Shown here: piece after piece, positions 1 to 9,628 of the stretch | Position numbering within the stretch: position 1 is the stretch's first letter | Layout: the number at the start of each line of letters is the position of its first letter | Assembly (NCBI RefSeq): GCF_003477995.1 | Contig: NZ_QUEM01000011.1 | Location: forward strand, 39,578-103,577 | Reading direction: 5' to 3' | Source of the DNA: Bacteroides sp. OF04-15BH | GTDB taxonomy: Bacteria > Bacteroidota > Bacteroidia > Bacteroidales > Bacteroidaceae | DNA: 64,000 nt | Position numbers and translations under genes: made by a program | Notes under the pieces: generated by a model | What the model was told of the DNA's origin: nothing | The model's database searches: none | The model's input: only the letters and a program-made list of their open reading frames with translations

Positions 1-1
1 G

Positions 2-562
2 AAGGACTATGCCGCTCAGGCTGTGATACGCACGACTGATGGCAAGGAACGCCCGTTTGTCTTGCGCGAGGAAACACTTGTTCCTCTGCCGGCACAGGCT
101 GTGGAGCCTACGGGAATGGCCCGCATCTTCTCTGAATATCTGACTCCAGTGGTGGTGGGAACCCTGCTGTGCGTCGCTCTGCTGATATTGGGCGTGTTTC
201 AGTATCGCAAGAATAAGATCTATTGGGGCGTGGATGTGTTCTTTCAGTTGCTGGTGGCTCTGATGGGCTGTGTGGTTACCGTGCTGTTCTTCTTCTCGGA
301 ACATCCTACAGTGGGGTCAAACTGGCAGATTCTGTTGCTGAATCCTCTGCCTTTCCTGTTCTTGCCGCGGATCGTAACGTGCGCCATACATCGGAAGAAA
401 ACACGAATCCATGAGGTATATACTGTATGGTTAATGTTTTTTATGATCTTTTCAGTATTTACTCGGCAGGACTTTTGTGCGCCGGTTGTATCTTTGGCAT
501 GTATTTTGTTGATACGATCATTAGGTTATATCCTTTATTATAAGAAAAATCAAATAAAATAA
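2..562 (+). CDS. DUF4105-type membrane protein, C-terminal part (5' end outside window)
   Basis: The reading frame is open to the left edge, so the true start lies upstream; the GTG at 23 is not a convincing start. The visible 187 residues have a short soluble stretch followed by about four or five hydrophobic segments (around V40-V60, F75-F92, I104-F115, V133-F147 and a last one near the end) and a basic tail. This arrangement resembles the C-terminal membrane part of the Bacteroidota DUF4105 family, whose N-terminal domain is related to the Lnb/cysteine-peptidase-like lipoprotein acyltransferases. Family assignment is inference because the catalytic domain is not in the window. It ends 4 bases before the next gene and is probably co-transcribed with it. 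Confidence 0.6.
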   Translation, partial: KDYAAQAVIRTTDGKERPFVLREETLVPLPAQAVEPTGMARIFSEYLTPVVVGTLLCVALLILGVFQYRKNKIYWGVDVFFQLLVALMGCVVTVLFFFSEHPTVGSNWQILLLNPLPFLFLPRIVTCAIHRKKTRIHEVYTVWLMFFMIFSVFTRQDFCAPVVSLACILLIRSLGYILYYKKNQIK

Positions 563-566
563 GATA

Positions 567-2153
567 ATGCATTTAAAAAACTATCGTTTACTTACTGCCC
601 TGATAGGAGCGTGGATTTTGTCCAACGCTTCGGCACATGCGGCTTCGGATGCGCCGCGTCTGGTGGTGAGCATTACGATCGATCAGTTGCGTTCTGATTA
701 CATGCAGGCCTTTAAATCGCTGTATGGCGAGCGGGGGTTCAAGCGTCTGATGAAAGACGGATACGTCTGCCTGAATGCGGAATATCCTTTTGTCAGTCCG
801 GACAGAGCTTCGGCTGTGGCTTGCCTGTTTACCGGTGCTTCGCCTTATGAAAACGGTATTGTGGCGAATATGTGGATGGATCGCAAGATTCTCCGTCCGG
901 TGTTCTGTGTGGACGACGAGAAATATCCTTCTCTTCCTAAGGGTACGGCTTCCTCGCCGCAATATCTGCGTACTTCCACTCTGGTGGACGAACTGAAGAT
1001 GGCTTCGGCCGGAACCGCGCAGATTTATGCCATTTCGCCTTTTCGCGATGCTGCAATTCTGGCGGCAGGACATGCAGGCGATGGCGCTTTCTGGATCAAT
1101 GACGAGACGGGACAGTGGGTTACTTCCTCATATTACGGTGGCTATCCGGCGTGGGCCAGTGCTTACGATCGCACCAATCCGTTGTGGGAAAAGGTTGGCG
1201 AGTTTAAATGGACGCCGACCAACGATCTGGTAGGTAATTTCAATTATCTGCTGGGCAGTGCCGTGACCAATTCCTTTGAACATCGTTTTAAGGGAGACCA
1301 GCGTATCTCGCAGTTCAAGACTACCGGTTGTGTCAATGAGGAGGTGAATAAGTTTGCCAAAGTGTGCATGGAAAGCACGGCTTTGGGAAAAGATGATGTG
1401 ACTGACTTTTTGTCAGTGACCTATTATGCTGGAAATTTCGAGCATAGAACCTCGTCTGAATATCCTATAGAATTGCAGGATACGTATGTGCGTCTTGACC
1501 GTCAGTTGGGCGATCTGATTGATTATGTAGAGAAACGGGTGGGAACTGGACAGGTGCTCTTTGTGGTGACCTCTACCGGTTATTCAGACCCTGAGCGCCC
1601 TGAATTGGCCCGTTACCGAATTCCTACCGGAGTGTTCAGCATGAAAAAGGCATCTGCCTTGCTGAACATGTATCTGATGGCCATGTATGGCGAAGGTCAG
1701 TATGTGGAAGCCACTTACAATGCGCAGATTTTCCTGAACAAGAAACTTCTTGAAGAAAAACAGCTTAATTCGGCGGAAGTGTTGCAGCGATGCCAGGATT
1801 TCATCATTCAGCTGGAAGGTGTGCAGGATGTGTATACCAGCCATCGTCTGAATGTCGGTTCCTGGAGTCCTGTAATCAGCAAGATCCGCAACAGTTACCA
1901 CCCGAAACGTTCCGGAGATATTCTGATTGATGTTTCTTCGGGCTGGAAACTGGAGACGGAAAACTCTAACGAACCGCTCTGGATCAGAGAGGGCTTCGTC
2001 AGCTTCCCGCTGGTATTCCTGGGCTATGACATCAAGTCACAAATCATAAAAACTCCTGTTTCTGTAGACTGTGTGGCACCTACACTGTCACAGTTTATGA
2101 GAATACGGGCTCCAAACGCTTGCTCTGCTTATCCGCTGACGGATTTAAAATAG
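567..2153 (+). CDS. Alkaline-phosphatase-superfamily protein, probable pseudoenzyme
   Basis: 528 residues with a signal peptide (about 1-25, cut near AHA-AS). The fold is that of the PafA-like/type I phosphodiesterase family: VSITIDQLRSDY (31-45), LFTGASPYENGIVANMW (87-103), AGHAGDGAFWINDETG (167-182) and LQDTYVRLDRQLGD (303-316) all match family blocks. Only one metal ligand (D39) and H293 look retained. The nucleophile region reads VSPDRASAV instead of the usual YTGPGH type, the D of the DYxGH block is N290, the TADHG block is TSTG (335-338), and the K-x-R pair before the AGH block is absent. It is probably exported but not an active phosphatase. It follows the DUF4105 gene by 4 bases and precedes secA by 88 bases. 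Confidence 0.8.
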   Translation: MHLKNYRLLTALIGAWILSNASAHAASDAPRLVVSITIDQLRSDYMQAFKSLYGERGFKRLMKDGYVCLNAEYPFVSPDRASAVACLFTGASPYENGIVANMWMDRKILRPVFCVDDEKYPSLPKGTASSPQYLRTSTLVDELKMASAGTAQIYAISPFRDAAILAAGHAGDGAFWINDETGQWVTSSYYGGYPAWASAYDRTNPLWEKVGEFKWTPTNDLVGNFNYLLGSAVTNSFEHRFKGDQRISQFKTTGCVNEEVNKFAKVCMESTALGKDDVTDFLSVTYYAGNFEHRTSSEYPIELQDTYVRLDRQLGDLIDYVEKRVGTGQVLFVVTSTGYSDPERPELARYRIPTGVFSMKKASALLNMYLMAMYGEGQYVEATYNAQIFLNKKLLEEKQLNSAEVLQRCQDFIIQLEGVQDVYTSHRLNVGSWSPVISKIRNSYHPKRSGDILIDVSSGWKLETENSNEPLWIREGFVSFPLVFLGYDIKSQIIKTPVSVDCVAPTLSQFMRIRAPNACSAYPLTDLK

Positions 2154-2202
2154 AATTTGCTATTTACCGTCAATAGAATGTGCTTTTTTGAAAAAATTAT
2201 AA

Positions 2203-2210
2203 TAACTTTG
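2203..2210 (+). promoter_or_regulatory. -7 box (TAACTTTG) for secA
   Basis: TAACTTTG matches the Bacteroidota -7 consensus TAnnTTTG and lies 31 bases before the secA ATG. I see no clear TTTG box 19-20 bp upstream. Confidence 0.6.
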
Positions 2211-2241
2211 CAGTCGTTTGACAAATAAAAAAACAATATAT

Positions 2242-5200
2242 ATGGATATAAATAAATTTTTAAGCAAGCTGTTTGGTAACAAGTCAACCCGAGATATGAA
2301 GCAGATTCAGCCTCTGGTTGAGAAGGTAAAGGCCGCTTATCCTGAAATACAGGCATTGGACAATGATGCACTCCGTGCGAAGACTCAGGAGTTGAAGAGT
2401 TACATTCAGGGATCGGCCAATGACCTGAAGGACAAAATAGCTGAACTGAAGGCTAAGATCGAGCAGACCGAGATTCAGGACCGTGCTCCTTTGTTTGCAC
2501 AGGTCGATAAATTGGAGAAGGAGGTTCTGGACCGCTATGAAGTGGCTCTGAACGAGGTGATGCCTCAGGTGTTCGCTATCGTGAAGTCTACTGCCGAGCG
2601 TTTCGCCCAGAATGAGGACGTAATCGTTACAGCAAACGATTTCGACCGCATGCTCGCTGTGAAATATGATTTCGTGGATATTGACGGAGACAAGGCCGTA
2701 TATCACGCTCACTGGACAGCCGGTGGTAACGACATCCGCTGGAACATGGTACACTATGACGTACAGCTCTTCGGTGGTATCGTATTGCATCAGGGTAAGA
2801 TCGCCGAGATGGCAACCGGTGAAGGTAAGACATTGGTAGCAACCCTGCCGGTATTCTTGAATGCGTTGACTGGAAACGGTGTGCACGTGGTAACCGTGAA
2901 CGACTATCTGGCCAAGCGTGACTCTGACTGGATGGGTCCGATCTACATGTTCCACGGCTTGAGCGTAGACTGTATCGACCGTCATCAGCCAAACTCTGAC
3001 GCACGCCGCAAGGCTTACATGGCCGATATTACTTTCGGTACCAACAATGAGTTCGGTTTTGACTACCTGCGCGACAACATGGCTACTAACCCGAAAGATC
3101 TGGTACAGCGCCGTCATAACTATGCGATTGTCGATGAGGTGGACTCCGTGTTGATTGACGATGCCCGTACTCCATTGATTATTTCTGGACCGGTGCCACA
3201 GGGGGACAATCAGTTGTTCGGCGTCTATCAGCCGCTGGTTGAGCAGCTCGTGGCAGTTCAGCGCCAGTTGGCCACTCAGTATCTGGCCGAGGCCAAGCAG
3301 CTTATTGCCAGTGACGATAAGGAAAAGGTGGCTCAGGGTTTCCTGCAGTTGTATCGTAGCCACAAGGCCCTCCCAAAGAACAAGCCATTGATTAAATATC
3401 TGTCTGAACCGGGAATCAAGGCCGGTATGCTCAAGACAGAGGAAATCTACATGGAGAACAACAACAAGCGTATGCCGGAGGCGGTAGAACCGTTGTACTT
3501 CGTGGTAGATGAGAAGATGAACAGTGTGGATCTGACCGACAAGGGTAACGAGTGGTTGGCTCACGCAACTTCAAATCCGGATCTGTTCGTATTGCCGGAT
3601 ATCACATCGGCAATGTCAGCATTGGAGTCTGACACCTCATTGTCTGCTGAGGAGCGTTTGCAGAAGAAGGATCAGCTTTACAGTGACTATGCCGTAAAGA
3701 GCGAGCGAGTACACACCATCCAGCAGTTGCTTAAGGCTTACACCATGTTCAACCGCGATGACGAGTACGTAGTGATCGACGGAGAGGTGAAGATCGTGGA
3801 CGAGCAGACCGGTCGTATTATGGACGGTCGTCGCTGGAGCGACGGTTTGCACCAGGCTGTCGAGGCCAAGGAGCACGTAAAGGTTCAGGCTGCCACACAG
3901 ACATTTGCAACCATTACTTTGCAGAACTACTTCAGAATGTATCACAAGCTTTCTGGTATGACCGGTACGGCCAGCACCGAGGCAGGTGAGTTCTGGGATA
4001 TCTATAAATTGGATGTCGTTGAGATTCCGACCAACCGTCCTATCGCCCGTCAGGACATGGATGACCGTGTTTACAAGACTCAGCGTGAAAAGTATAAGGC
4101 GGTGATCGAGGAAGTGGAGAAGATGATCAAGGCCGGTCGTCCGGTGTTGGTAGGTACCACATCCGTTGAAATCTCTGAAATGTTGAGCAAGATGCTTCAG
4201 ATGAGAAAGATTCCGCACAACGTATTGAATGCGAAGTTGCACCAGCAAGAGGCTGACATCGTGGCCAAGGCCGGACAGAGCAGTACTGTGACCATCGCTA
4301 CTAACATGGCCGGACGTGGTACGGATATCAAGTTGAGCGACGAAGTTAAGGCTGCCGGCGGTTTGGCAATCATCGGTACCGAGCGTCACGAGAGCCGTCG
4401 TGTAGACAGACAGTTGCGTGGTCGTGCCGGTCGTCAGGGTGACCCGGGCTCATCTGTATTCTTTGTGTCTTTGGAAGATAAGCTGATGCGTCTGTTCGCC
4501 AGCGAGCGTATTGCTCACATTATGGACAAACTCGGCTTTGAGGACGGCGAGATGATTGAACACCCGATGATCAGCAAGTCTATCGAGCGCGCCCAGAAGA
4601 AGGTAGAGGAGAATCACTTCGGTGTACGTAAGCGCCTGTTGGAATACGATGATGTGATGAACAAGCAGCGTACAGTAGTGTACGAGAAGCGTCGTCACGC
4701 CCTGATGGGAGAGCGTATCGGAATGGATATCGCCGACATGATTTGGGACCGTTGCGTATATTTCATCGACGGCGGTGATTATGAAAGCTGCAAGGATAGC
4801 TTCCTCGAAGTGTTGGCTATGGAATGTCCGTTCACCGAACAGGAATACAACGAGGTGAAGCGTGAGAAACTTTATGAAAAGGCATACGAAGAAGCCATGA
4901 AGCGCTTCAAGATGAAGACCGATCTGATGGCTGCTGTTGCCAATCCGGTGATCAAGCAGGTTTATGAGACTCAGGGTGCCATGTATGAGAATATTCTGGT
5001 TCCGATTACTGACGGACGCCGCATGTATCAGATTTCAACCCCACTGAAGGAGGCTTATGAAACAGAGAGCAAGTCAGTGATCAAGGAATTTGAGAAGACC
5101 ATCATGCTGCACACCATCGACGAGGCTTGGAAAGAAAACCTGAGATCTCTGGATGAGTTGAAACACTCCGTACAGAATGCCAGCTACGAGCAGAAGGATC

Positions 5201-5538
5201 CGTTGTTGATCTTCAAGCTGGAGAGTGTGACCTTGTTTGACAAGATGGTTGACAAGATCAACAACCAGACGCTGAGCATCCTGATGCGCGGTCAGATTCC
5301 GGTACAGGCTCCGCAGGAAGTGCGCGAGGTAGATCCGGAACCGGCACACCAGAAGCAGAACTATGTGGAGAGCCACGAGGATTTGAATGATCCGGATATG
5401 GCTGCCGCAGCTGCACAGGATACTCGCGCCGCACAGCCGCAGCAACCTCATGTAGCCGACAAGGGACCGGGTCGCAATGATCCATGTCCTTGCGGAAGCG
5501 GCAAGAAGTTCAAGAATTGTCACGGAGCCGGTCTCTAA
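2242..5538 (+). CDS. secA: Preprotein translocase ATPase SecA
   Basis: 1098-residue motor ATPase that drives export of unfolded preproteins through SecYEG. Visible motifs: Walker A MATGEGKT at about 191-198, helicase II block [20 protein letters not shown] at about 295, [10 protein letters not shown] in motor domain 2, [16 protein letters not shown], and the C-terminal zinc motif [13 protein letters not shown] that binds SecB/lipids. It is longer than the ~900-residue E. coli protein, mainly through insertions around 310-500 as usual in Bacteroidota. I chose the ATG at 2242; the upstream in-frame TTG at 2218 lies too close to the promoter box. A Pro/Ala/Gln-rich linker precedes the zinc motif. 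Confidence 0.98.
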   Translation: MDINKFLSKLFGNKSTRDMKQIQPLVEKVKAAYPEIQALDNDALRAKTQELKSYIQGSANDLKDKIAELKAKIEQTEIQDRAPLFAQVDKLEKEVLDRYEVALNEVMPQVFAIVKSTAERFAQNEDVIVTANDFDRMLAVKYDFVDIDGDKAVYHAHWTAGGNDIRWNMVHYDVQLFGGIVLHQGKIAEMATGEGKTLVATLPVFLNALTGNGVHVVTVNDYLAKRDSDWMGPIYMFHGLSVDCIDRHQPNSDARRKAYMADITFGTNNEFGFDYLRDNMATNPKDLVQRRHNYAIVDEVDSVLIDDARTPLIISGPVPQGDNQLFGVYQPLVEQLVAVQRQLATQYLAEAKQLIASDDKEKVAQGFLQLYRSHKALPKNKPLIKYLSEPGIKAGMLKTEEIYMENNNKRMPEAVEPLYFVVDEKMNSVDLTDKGNEWLAHATSNPDLFVLPDITSAMSALESDTSLSAEERLQKKDQLYSDYAVKSERVHTIQQLLKAYTMFNRDDEYVVIDGEVKIVDEQTGRIMDGRRWSDGLHQAVEAKEHVKVQAATQTFATITLQNYFRMYHKLSGMTGTASTEAGEFWDIYKLDVVEIPTNRPIARQDMDDRVYKTQREKYKAVIEEVEKMIKAGRPVLVGTTSVEISEMLSKMLQMRKIPHNVLNAKLHQQEADIVAKAGQSSTVTIATNMAGRGTDIKLSDEVKAAGGLAIIGTERHESRRVDRQLRGRAGRQGDPGSSVFFVSLEDKLMRLFASERIAHIMDKLGFEDGEMIEHPMISKSIERAQKKVEENHFGVRKRLLEYDDVMNKQRTVVYEKRRHALMGERIGMDIADMIWDRCVYFIDGGDYESCKDSFLEVLAMECPFTEQEYNEVKREKLYEKAYEEAMKRFKMKTDLMAAVANPVIKQVYETQGAMYENILVPITDGRRMYQISTPLKEAYETESKSVIKEFEKTIMLHTIDEAWKENLRSLDELKHSVQNASYEQKDPLLIFKLESVTLFDKMVDKINNQTLSILMRGQIPVQAPQEVREVDPEPAHQKQNYVESHEDLNDPDMAAAAAQDTRAAQPQQPHVADKGPGRNDPCPCGSGKKFKNCHGAGL

Positions 5539-5565
5539 TCCGGTTTCGTCTGCCGATAACCCATC

Positions 5566-5602
5566 GATGCCCGGATTCGCAAGAGTCCGGGCATCTTTTT
5601 TT
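5566..5602 (+). terminator. Intrinsic terminator after secA
   Basis: Perfect 10-bp inverted repeat GATGCCCGGA / TCCGGGCATC (5566-5575, 5586-5595) followed by seven T. Confidence 0.9.
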
Positions 5603-5725
5603 AGAAAAAACTCTTTTTTGGAGCTTTTGGGCGTGTGGCTCCCGACTTTATTCCCGCTTTGTCCTATTTTCTACATATAATTTGTTTTTTTAGCTCTAAA
5701 AAGCGACATTACAAATATTTTTTTG

Positions 5726-5733
5726 TAATTTTG
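5726..5733 (+). promoter_or_regulatory. -7 box (TAATTTTG) for the small conserved protein
   Basis: TAATTTTG matches TAnnTTTG and lies 29 bases before the ATG at 5763. Confidence 0.55.
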
Positions 5734-5762
5734 GTTTCTATAAATATAAAAGACTTTTGATT

Positions 5763-6203
5763 ATGAGCGTAACATCACCTACGATTCAACAGATAGAACG
5801 TGCTTTGAATAAAGTCGCAGCAAAGTTTTCGATGATAAAGACCGATCCGGTGCTTACGGATATTCATTTACAAATCAAGCCCGAATCCGGTGAACTTCTT
5901 GTGTATAATGATGATTTCGATGAGCTCACCCGTTGTGTGGTTGAGGAGTGGATTGATTCAAAAGACGAGAATTTCTATGAAACGAACGTGCCTGTTTTGA
6001 GAAAGTGCATTCAGGGAATGCAGGAGGTGTGGGAGAAACTTCCTATTCTCAAGCCTTTTTCCTTTGTGCTGATTGATGAAGATCAGGATGTGGTGAGCGA
6101 CCTTTATCTGGTAGATGATGACACCATCATTTTGGATAAGGACCTTTTGAAGGGGCTGGATGAGGAACTGAATGATTTCCTGAAGAAATTGCTCGAAGAA
6201 TAA
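5763..6203 (+). CDS. Conserved Bacteroidales protein, unknown function
   Basis: 146-residue acidic soluble protein with no signal peptide or membrane segment. It has an alternating pattern of charged helices and two short DE-rich strands (about 65-75 and 103-120), and ends in an acidic helix with LDEELNDFLKKLLEE. I do not recognise a domain. ATG at 5763 is preferred over the TTG at 5757, and a TAATTTTG box is present upstream. It is monocistronic, sits between secA and pfkA, and is followed by a copy of the 22-bp-period repeat. Confidence 0.7.
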   Translation: MSVTSPTIQQIERALNKVAAKFSMIKTDPVLTDIHLQIKPESGELLVYNDDFDELTRCVVEEWIDSKDENFYETNVPVLRKCIQGMQEVWEKLPILKPFSFVLIDEDQDVVSDLYLVDDDTIILDKDLLKGLDEELNDFLKKLLEE

Positions 6204-6292
6204 GTTCTTATGAGAAAAATAGCTGTAGAAAGGCAGTGTGGAGCAATCCATGCTGTCTTTGTTTTTTGCGGTGGCGCCCGTTGTAAAAAAAA

Positions 6293-6346
6293 CATCCCAA
6301 TGAAAATGAAAAATCATCAGGATGCCTTTTCATTTTCATTGGGATG
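6293..6346. repeat. 22-bp-period intergenic repeat, copy A
   Basis: Three 10-mers at 6293 (CATCCCAATG), 6315 (CATCAGGATG) and 6337 (CATTGGGATG), exactly 22 bp apart, separated by A/T-rich linkers. The first and third units lie in a perfect 20-bp inverted repeat (6293-6312 with 6327-6346), with a T run after the right arm and an A run before the left. It lies between convergent genes and probably terminates transcription from the left. Confidence 0.85.
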
Positions 6347-6392
6347 ATTTTTCGGATGCGTTTTCCGGAGATTTTTTGAGATGTGAAACAGA

Positions 6393-6431
6393 AAAAGGAG
6401 CTGCACCCGAATGAGGGATGCAGCTCCTTTT
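6393..6431 (-). terminator. Intrinsic terminator of pfkA
   Basis: 13-bp inverted repeat AAAAGGAGCTGCA / TGCAGCTCCTTTT (6393-6405, 6419-6431). On the minus strand the stem ends in a T run, 29 bases after the pfkA stop. Confidence 0.85.
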
Positions 6432-6459
6432 GATATACCGGTAAACCAGACAGAAGGAA

Positions 6460-7440
6460 TTAGATGGACAGGATGCCCAATACGTTGATCAGCTCCTTCT
6501 TGATCGGTTTGTTGTTCTTGATGGCATTGGCGAACGGAACGTAAACGATTTCGTCGTCACGGATTCCGATCATCACGTTGCGCTGGCCTTCCAGAATGGC
6601 ATTGATGGCACCCACACCCAGGCGTGAAGCCAAGATACGGTCGCTGGCGCTTGGTGAACCTCCGCGCTGCAGGTGGCCCAGGATAGATACACGCACATCA
6701 TATTCCGGATATTCCTGTTTTACACGGTCGGCATAGTACATGGCACCGCATTTCGGGCTTTCGGAAACGATGACGATACTTGAGCTCTTGCTCTTACGGA
6801 TACCACGTCCGATGAACTGCTCCAGCTGGTCGGCATTGGTGGAGTCTTCCGGAATGATGGCTGCTTCGGCACCGCTGGCGATGGCACTGTTCTGTGCCAG
6901 GAAGCCGGCATCGCGTCCCATTACTTCGATGAAGAAGATACGCTCGTGTGAAGTCGCCGTGTCGCGGATTTTGTCCACGCACTCCACGATGGTATTCAGG
7001 GTAGTGTCATAACCGATGGTTGAGTCGGTTCCGTACAAGTCATTGTCGATAGTACCCGGAAGTCCGATACACGGAACGTCGTACTCCTCGGCAAAGATTC
7101 TTGCACCGGTGAGTGAGCCGTTACCACCGATAACCACCAGTGCGTCGATGCCCTGTGCCACCATGTTGTCGTAGGCAACCTTACGGCCTTCTACGGTTTG
7201 GAACTCCTTGCAGCGGGCTGTCTTCAGGATGGTTCCGCCACGCTGAATGATATTACTTACGTTTTCGGTTGTGAACTCCTGAATCTCGTTGCGCAACAAT
7301 CCCTCGAAGCCTCTGTAAATACCTTTTACCTTGAAGCCCTCGGCAATGGCGGTACGAGTCACCGCGCGGATGGCGGCATTCATTCCCGGAGCATCACCTC
7401 CGGAGGTCAGTACACCGATACATTCAATCTTTTTTTTCAT
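6460..7440 (-). CDS. pfkA: ATP-dependent 6-phosphofructokinase
   Basis: 326 residues; phosphorylates fructose-6-phosphate in glycolysis. Family motifs: [14 protein letters not shown] (12-25), PGTIDNDL (128-135), TIGYDTTL (141-148), EVMGRDAGF (172-180) and [13 protein letters not shown] near the C-terminus. Glycine at 108 and PGT (rather than PKT) at 128-130 point to ATP rather than pyrophosphate as phosphoryl donor. One deviation is asparagine at 107 in GGNGS, where the E. coli enzyme has the Mg-ATP-binding aspartate. The start chosen is MKKKIECIG at 7440; the longer open frame upstream covers the promoter (CAAAGGTA on the plus strand at 7473-7480, that is TACCTTTG). Single gene, divergent from rpsA. 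Confidence 0.95.
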   Translation of the reverse strand: MKKKIECIGVLTSGGDAPGMNAAIRAVTRTAIAEGFKVKGIYRGFEGLLRNEIQEFTTENVSNIIQRGGTILKTARCKEFQTVEGRKVAYDNMVAQGIDALVVIGGNGSLTGARIFAEEYDVPCIGLPGTIDNDLYGTDSTIGYDTTLNTIVECVDKIRDTATSHERIFFIEVMGRDAGFLAQNSAIASGAEAAIIPEDSTNADQLEQFIGRGIRKSKSSSIVIVSESPKCGAMYYADRVKQEYPEYDVRVSILGHLQRGGSPSASDRILASRLGVGAINAILEGQRNVMIGIRDDEIVYVPFANAIKNNKPIKKELINVLGILSI

Positions 7441-7767
7441 GCTCTGAATTCTATTAATGTTTGTGAGTACCACAAAGGTACGATAAAACTGAGAATTTTC
7501 AGATATGTGAATAGCGAAAAATATATAAATATGTGTCATTCCGCTCCCCATGTGACATTCCTTTGTAGTTTGCCCCTCTTCCGGCGGCGGGGCAATGGGG
7601 GAGCAGGCAGGGAATGCTGAAAATTCGAATGTTATAAATAATTAAAATATAAAAAATATGAGAATGCTCTGTTTTTATTGAGGAGAAAAAGATTTATCTT
7701 TGCGGCGAATTTTAAACAATATAATGTCTAACATTATTAGTATTTTTATTATCAATTAATTAACTAA
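7441..7767. promoter_or_regulatory. Divergent pfkA/rpsA promoter region
   Basis: 327 bases without a gene. It holds a minus-strand TACCTTTG box for pfkA (7473-7480), a plus-strand TATCTTTG box for rpsA (7695-7702), and between them a small inverted repeat TTGCCCC/GGGGCAA (7570-7576, 7589-7595). The rpsA leader would be about 60 bases and AT-rich, with no Shine-Dalgarno sequence. Confidence 0.65.
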
Positions 7768-9555
7768 ATGGCAGATTTGAAAAATGTAGCTCCTCTGGCA
7801 GATTTTGACTGGGAAGCTTATGAAAGCGGTGACGCAGCAAACGTAAGTCGTGAAGAACAGCAGAAGGCTTACGAAGGTTCTTTGAACAAAGTAAACGATC
7901 ACGAAGTTGTTGACGGTACTGTTATCGCAATGAACAAGCGTGAGGTTGTTGTGAACATCGGCTTTAAATCAGACGGTATCATTCCTATGAGTGAGTTCCG
8001 TTACAATCCTGATTTGAAAGTAGGTGATGTTGTTGAGGTGTATATCGAAAATCAGGAAGACAAGAAGGGTCAGTTGATCCTGTCACACAAGAAGGCTCGT
8101 GCTACTCGTTCTTGGGATCGTGTTAACGAGGCTCTGGAGAAAGAAGAAATTATCAAGGGATACATCAAGTGCCGCACTAAGGGTGGTATGATCGTTGATG
8201 TATTCGGAATCGAGGCATTCTTGCCAGGTTCACAGATCGATGTTAAGCCAATCCGCGATTACGATGTATTCGTTGGCAAGACTATGGAATTCAAGGTGGT
8301 TAAGATCAACCAGGAATTCAAGAATGTTGTTGTTTCTCACAAGGCTCTTATCGAGGCTGAGTTGGAGCAGCAGAAGAAGGAAATCATCAGCAAGCTGGAA
8401 AAAGGACAGGTATTGGAAGGTACCGTTAAGAATATCACATCATACGGTGTATTCATCGACTTGGGTGGCGTAGACGGTTTGATCCACATCACTGACTTGT
8501 CATGGGGCCGCGTTAGCGATCCTCGCGAGGTTGTTCAGTTGGATCAGAAGATCAACGTGGTTATCCTCGACTTCGATGATGAGAAGAAGCGTATCGCTCT
8601 GGGCTTGAAGCAGCTCACTCCGCACCCATGGGATGCTTTGGATCCTAACTTGAAGGTAGGTGACAAGGTTAAGGGTAAAGTTGTCGTTATGGCTGACTAC
8701 GGTGCATTTATCGAAATCGCTCCGGGTGTAGAAGGTCTGATCCACGTTTCTGAAATGTCTTGGAGCCAGCACTTGCGTTCAGCTCAGGACTTCATGAAGG
8801 TGGGCGATGAAGTTGAGGCTGTTATCCTGACTCTGGATCGCGAGGAGCGCAAGATGTCTCTGGGTATCAAGCAGCTGAAGGCTGATCCATGGGAGAACAT
8901 CGAGGCTAAGTATCCTGTAGGTTCTAAGCACACTGCAAAGGTTCGCAACTTCACTAACTTCGGTGTATTTGTTGAGATCGAGGAAGGTGTTGACGGATTG
9001 ATCCACATCTCTGACCTGTCTTGGACTAAGAAGATCAAGCATCCTTCAGAGTTCACTCAGATCGGTGCTGAGATCGAGGTTCAGGTTCTGGAGATCGACA
9101 AGGAGAACCGTCGTCTGAGCTTGGGTCACAAGCAGTTGGAGGAGAACCCATGGGATGTATTCGAGACTGTATTCACTCAGGATTCAGTTCACGAAGGAAC
9201 TATCGTTGAGATGCTCGACAAGGGTGCCGTTATCCAGCTGGAGTACGGTGTAGAAGGTTTCGCAACTCCGAAGCACCTCGTTAAGGAAGATGGTTCACAG
9301 GCTCAGTTGAACGAGAAGTTGCCATTCAAGGTTATCGAGTTCAACAAGGAAAGCAAGCGCATCATCCTGTCTCACAGCCGTATCTTCGAAGATGCACAGC
9401 GTGCTGAGGCTAAGGAAGCTAAGAAGGCTGCTGCTCCTAAGAAGTCATCAAAGAAGGAAGATACTCCGATGATTCAGAACCAGGCTGCATCAACTACTCT
9501 GGGTGACATCGATGCTTTGGCAGCTTTGAAGGCTCAGATGGAAAAAGGTGAATAA
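7768..9555 (+). CDS. rpsA: 30S ribosomal protein S1
   Basis: 595 residues made of consecutive OB-fold S1 domains, seen as repeated blocks such as GVFIDLGGVDGLIHITDLSWGR, GAFIEIAPGVEGLIHVSEMSW and GVFVEIEEGVDGLIHISDLSW, each followed by a DxxxxRxSLGxKQL segment. Six repeats can be counted. S1 binds mRNA on the 30S subunit, which matters in Bacteroidota where mRNAs lack Shine-Dalgarno sequences; its own ATG is preceded by the AT-rich TTAATTAACTAA. The C-terminus is Lys/Ala-rich. Strong promoter box upstream and a terminator at 9579-9613. Confidence 0.98.
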   Translation: MADLKNVAPLADFDWEAYESGDAANVSREEQQKAYEGSLNKVNDHEVVDGTVIAMNKREVVVNIGFKSDGIIPMSEFRYNPDLKVGDVVEVYIENQEDKKGQLILSHKKARATRSWDRVNEALEKEEIIKGYIKCRTKGGMIVDVFGIEAFLPGSQIDVKPIRDYDVFVGKTMEFKVVKINQEFKNVVVSHKALIEAELEQQKKEIISKLEKGQVLEGTVKNITSYGVFIDLGGVDGLIHITDLSWGRVSDPREVVQLDQKINVVILDFDDEKKRIALGLKQLTPHPWDALDPNLKVGDKVKGKVVVMADYGAFIEIAPGVEGLIHVSEMSWSQHLRSAQDFMKVGDEVEAVILTLDREERKMSLGIKQLKADPWENIEAKYPVGSKHTAKVRNFTNFGVFVEIEEGVDGLIHISDLSWTKKIKHPSEFTQIGAEIEVQVLEIDKENRRLSLGHKQLEENPWDVFETVFTQDSVHEGTIVEMLDKGAVIQLEYGVEGFATPKHLVKEDGSQAQLNEKLPFKVIEFNKESKRIILSHSRIFEDAQRAEAKEAKKAAAPKKSSKKEDTPMIQNQAASTTLGDIDALAALKAQMEKGE

Positions 9556-9578
9556 TTCTATTCAAGAATAAATAGCGA

Positions 9579-9613
9579 AGAGCGGTGTCCTCGGGTCACC
9601 GCTCTTTTTTTAT
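9579..9613 (+). terminator. Intrinsic terminator after rpsA
   Basis: AGAGCGGTG / CACCGCTCT stem (9579-9587, 9597-9605) followed by eight T. The rnz start is only 16 bases beyond. Confidence 0.9.
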
Positions 9614-9628
9614 AACAATTGGTGTTCT

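Noticed and set aside
2284-3564. Long open frame antisense to secA (426 codons), and a similar one antisense to valS (15248-16435)
   Set aside because: They are shadows of strongly biased codon use in secA and valS; no start signals, and composition rich in His/Leu/Val without domain patterns.
6293-6346. Reading the 22-bp-period repeats as a CRISPR array
   Set aside because: Units are 10 bp, linkers only 12 bp and themselves similar, three units per site, and no cas genes are present.
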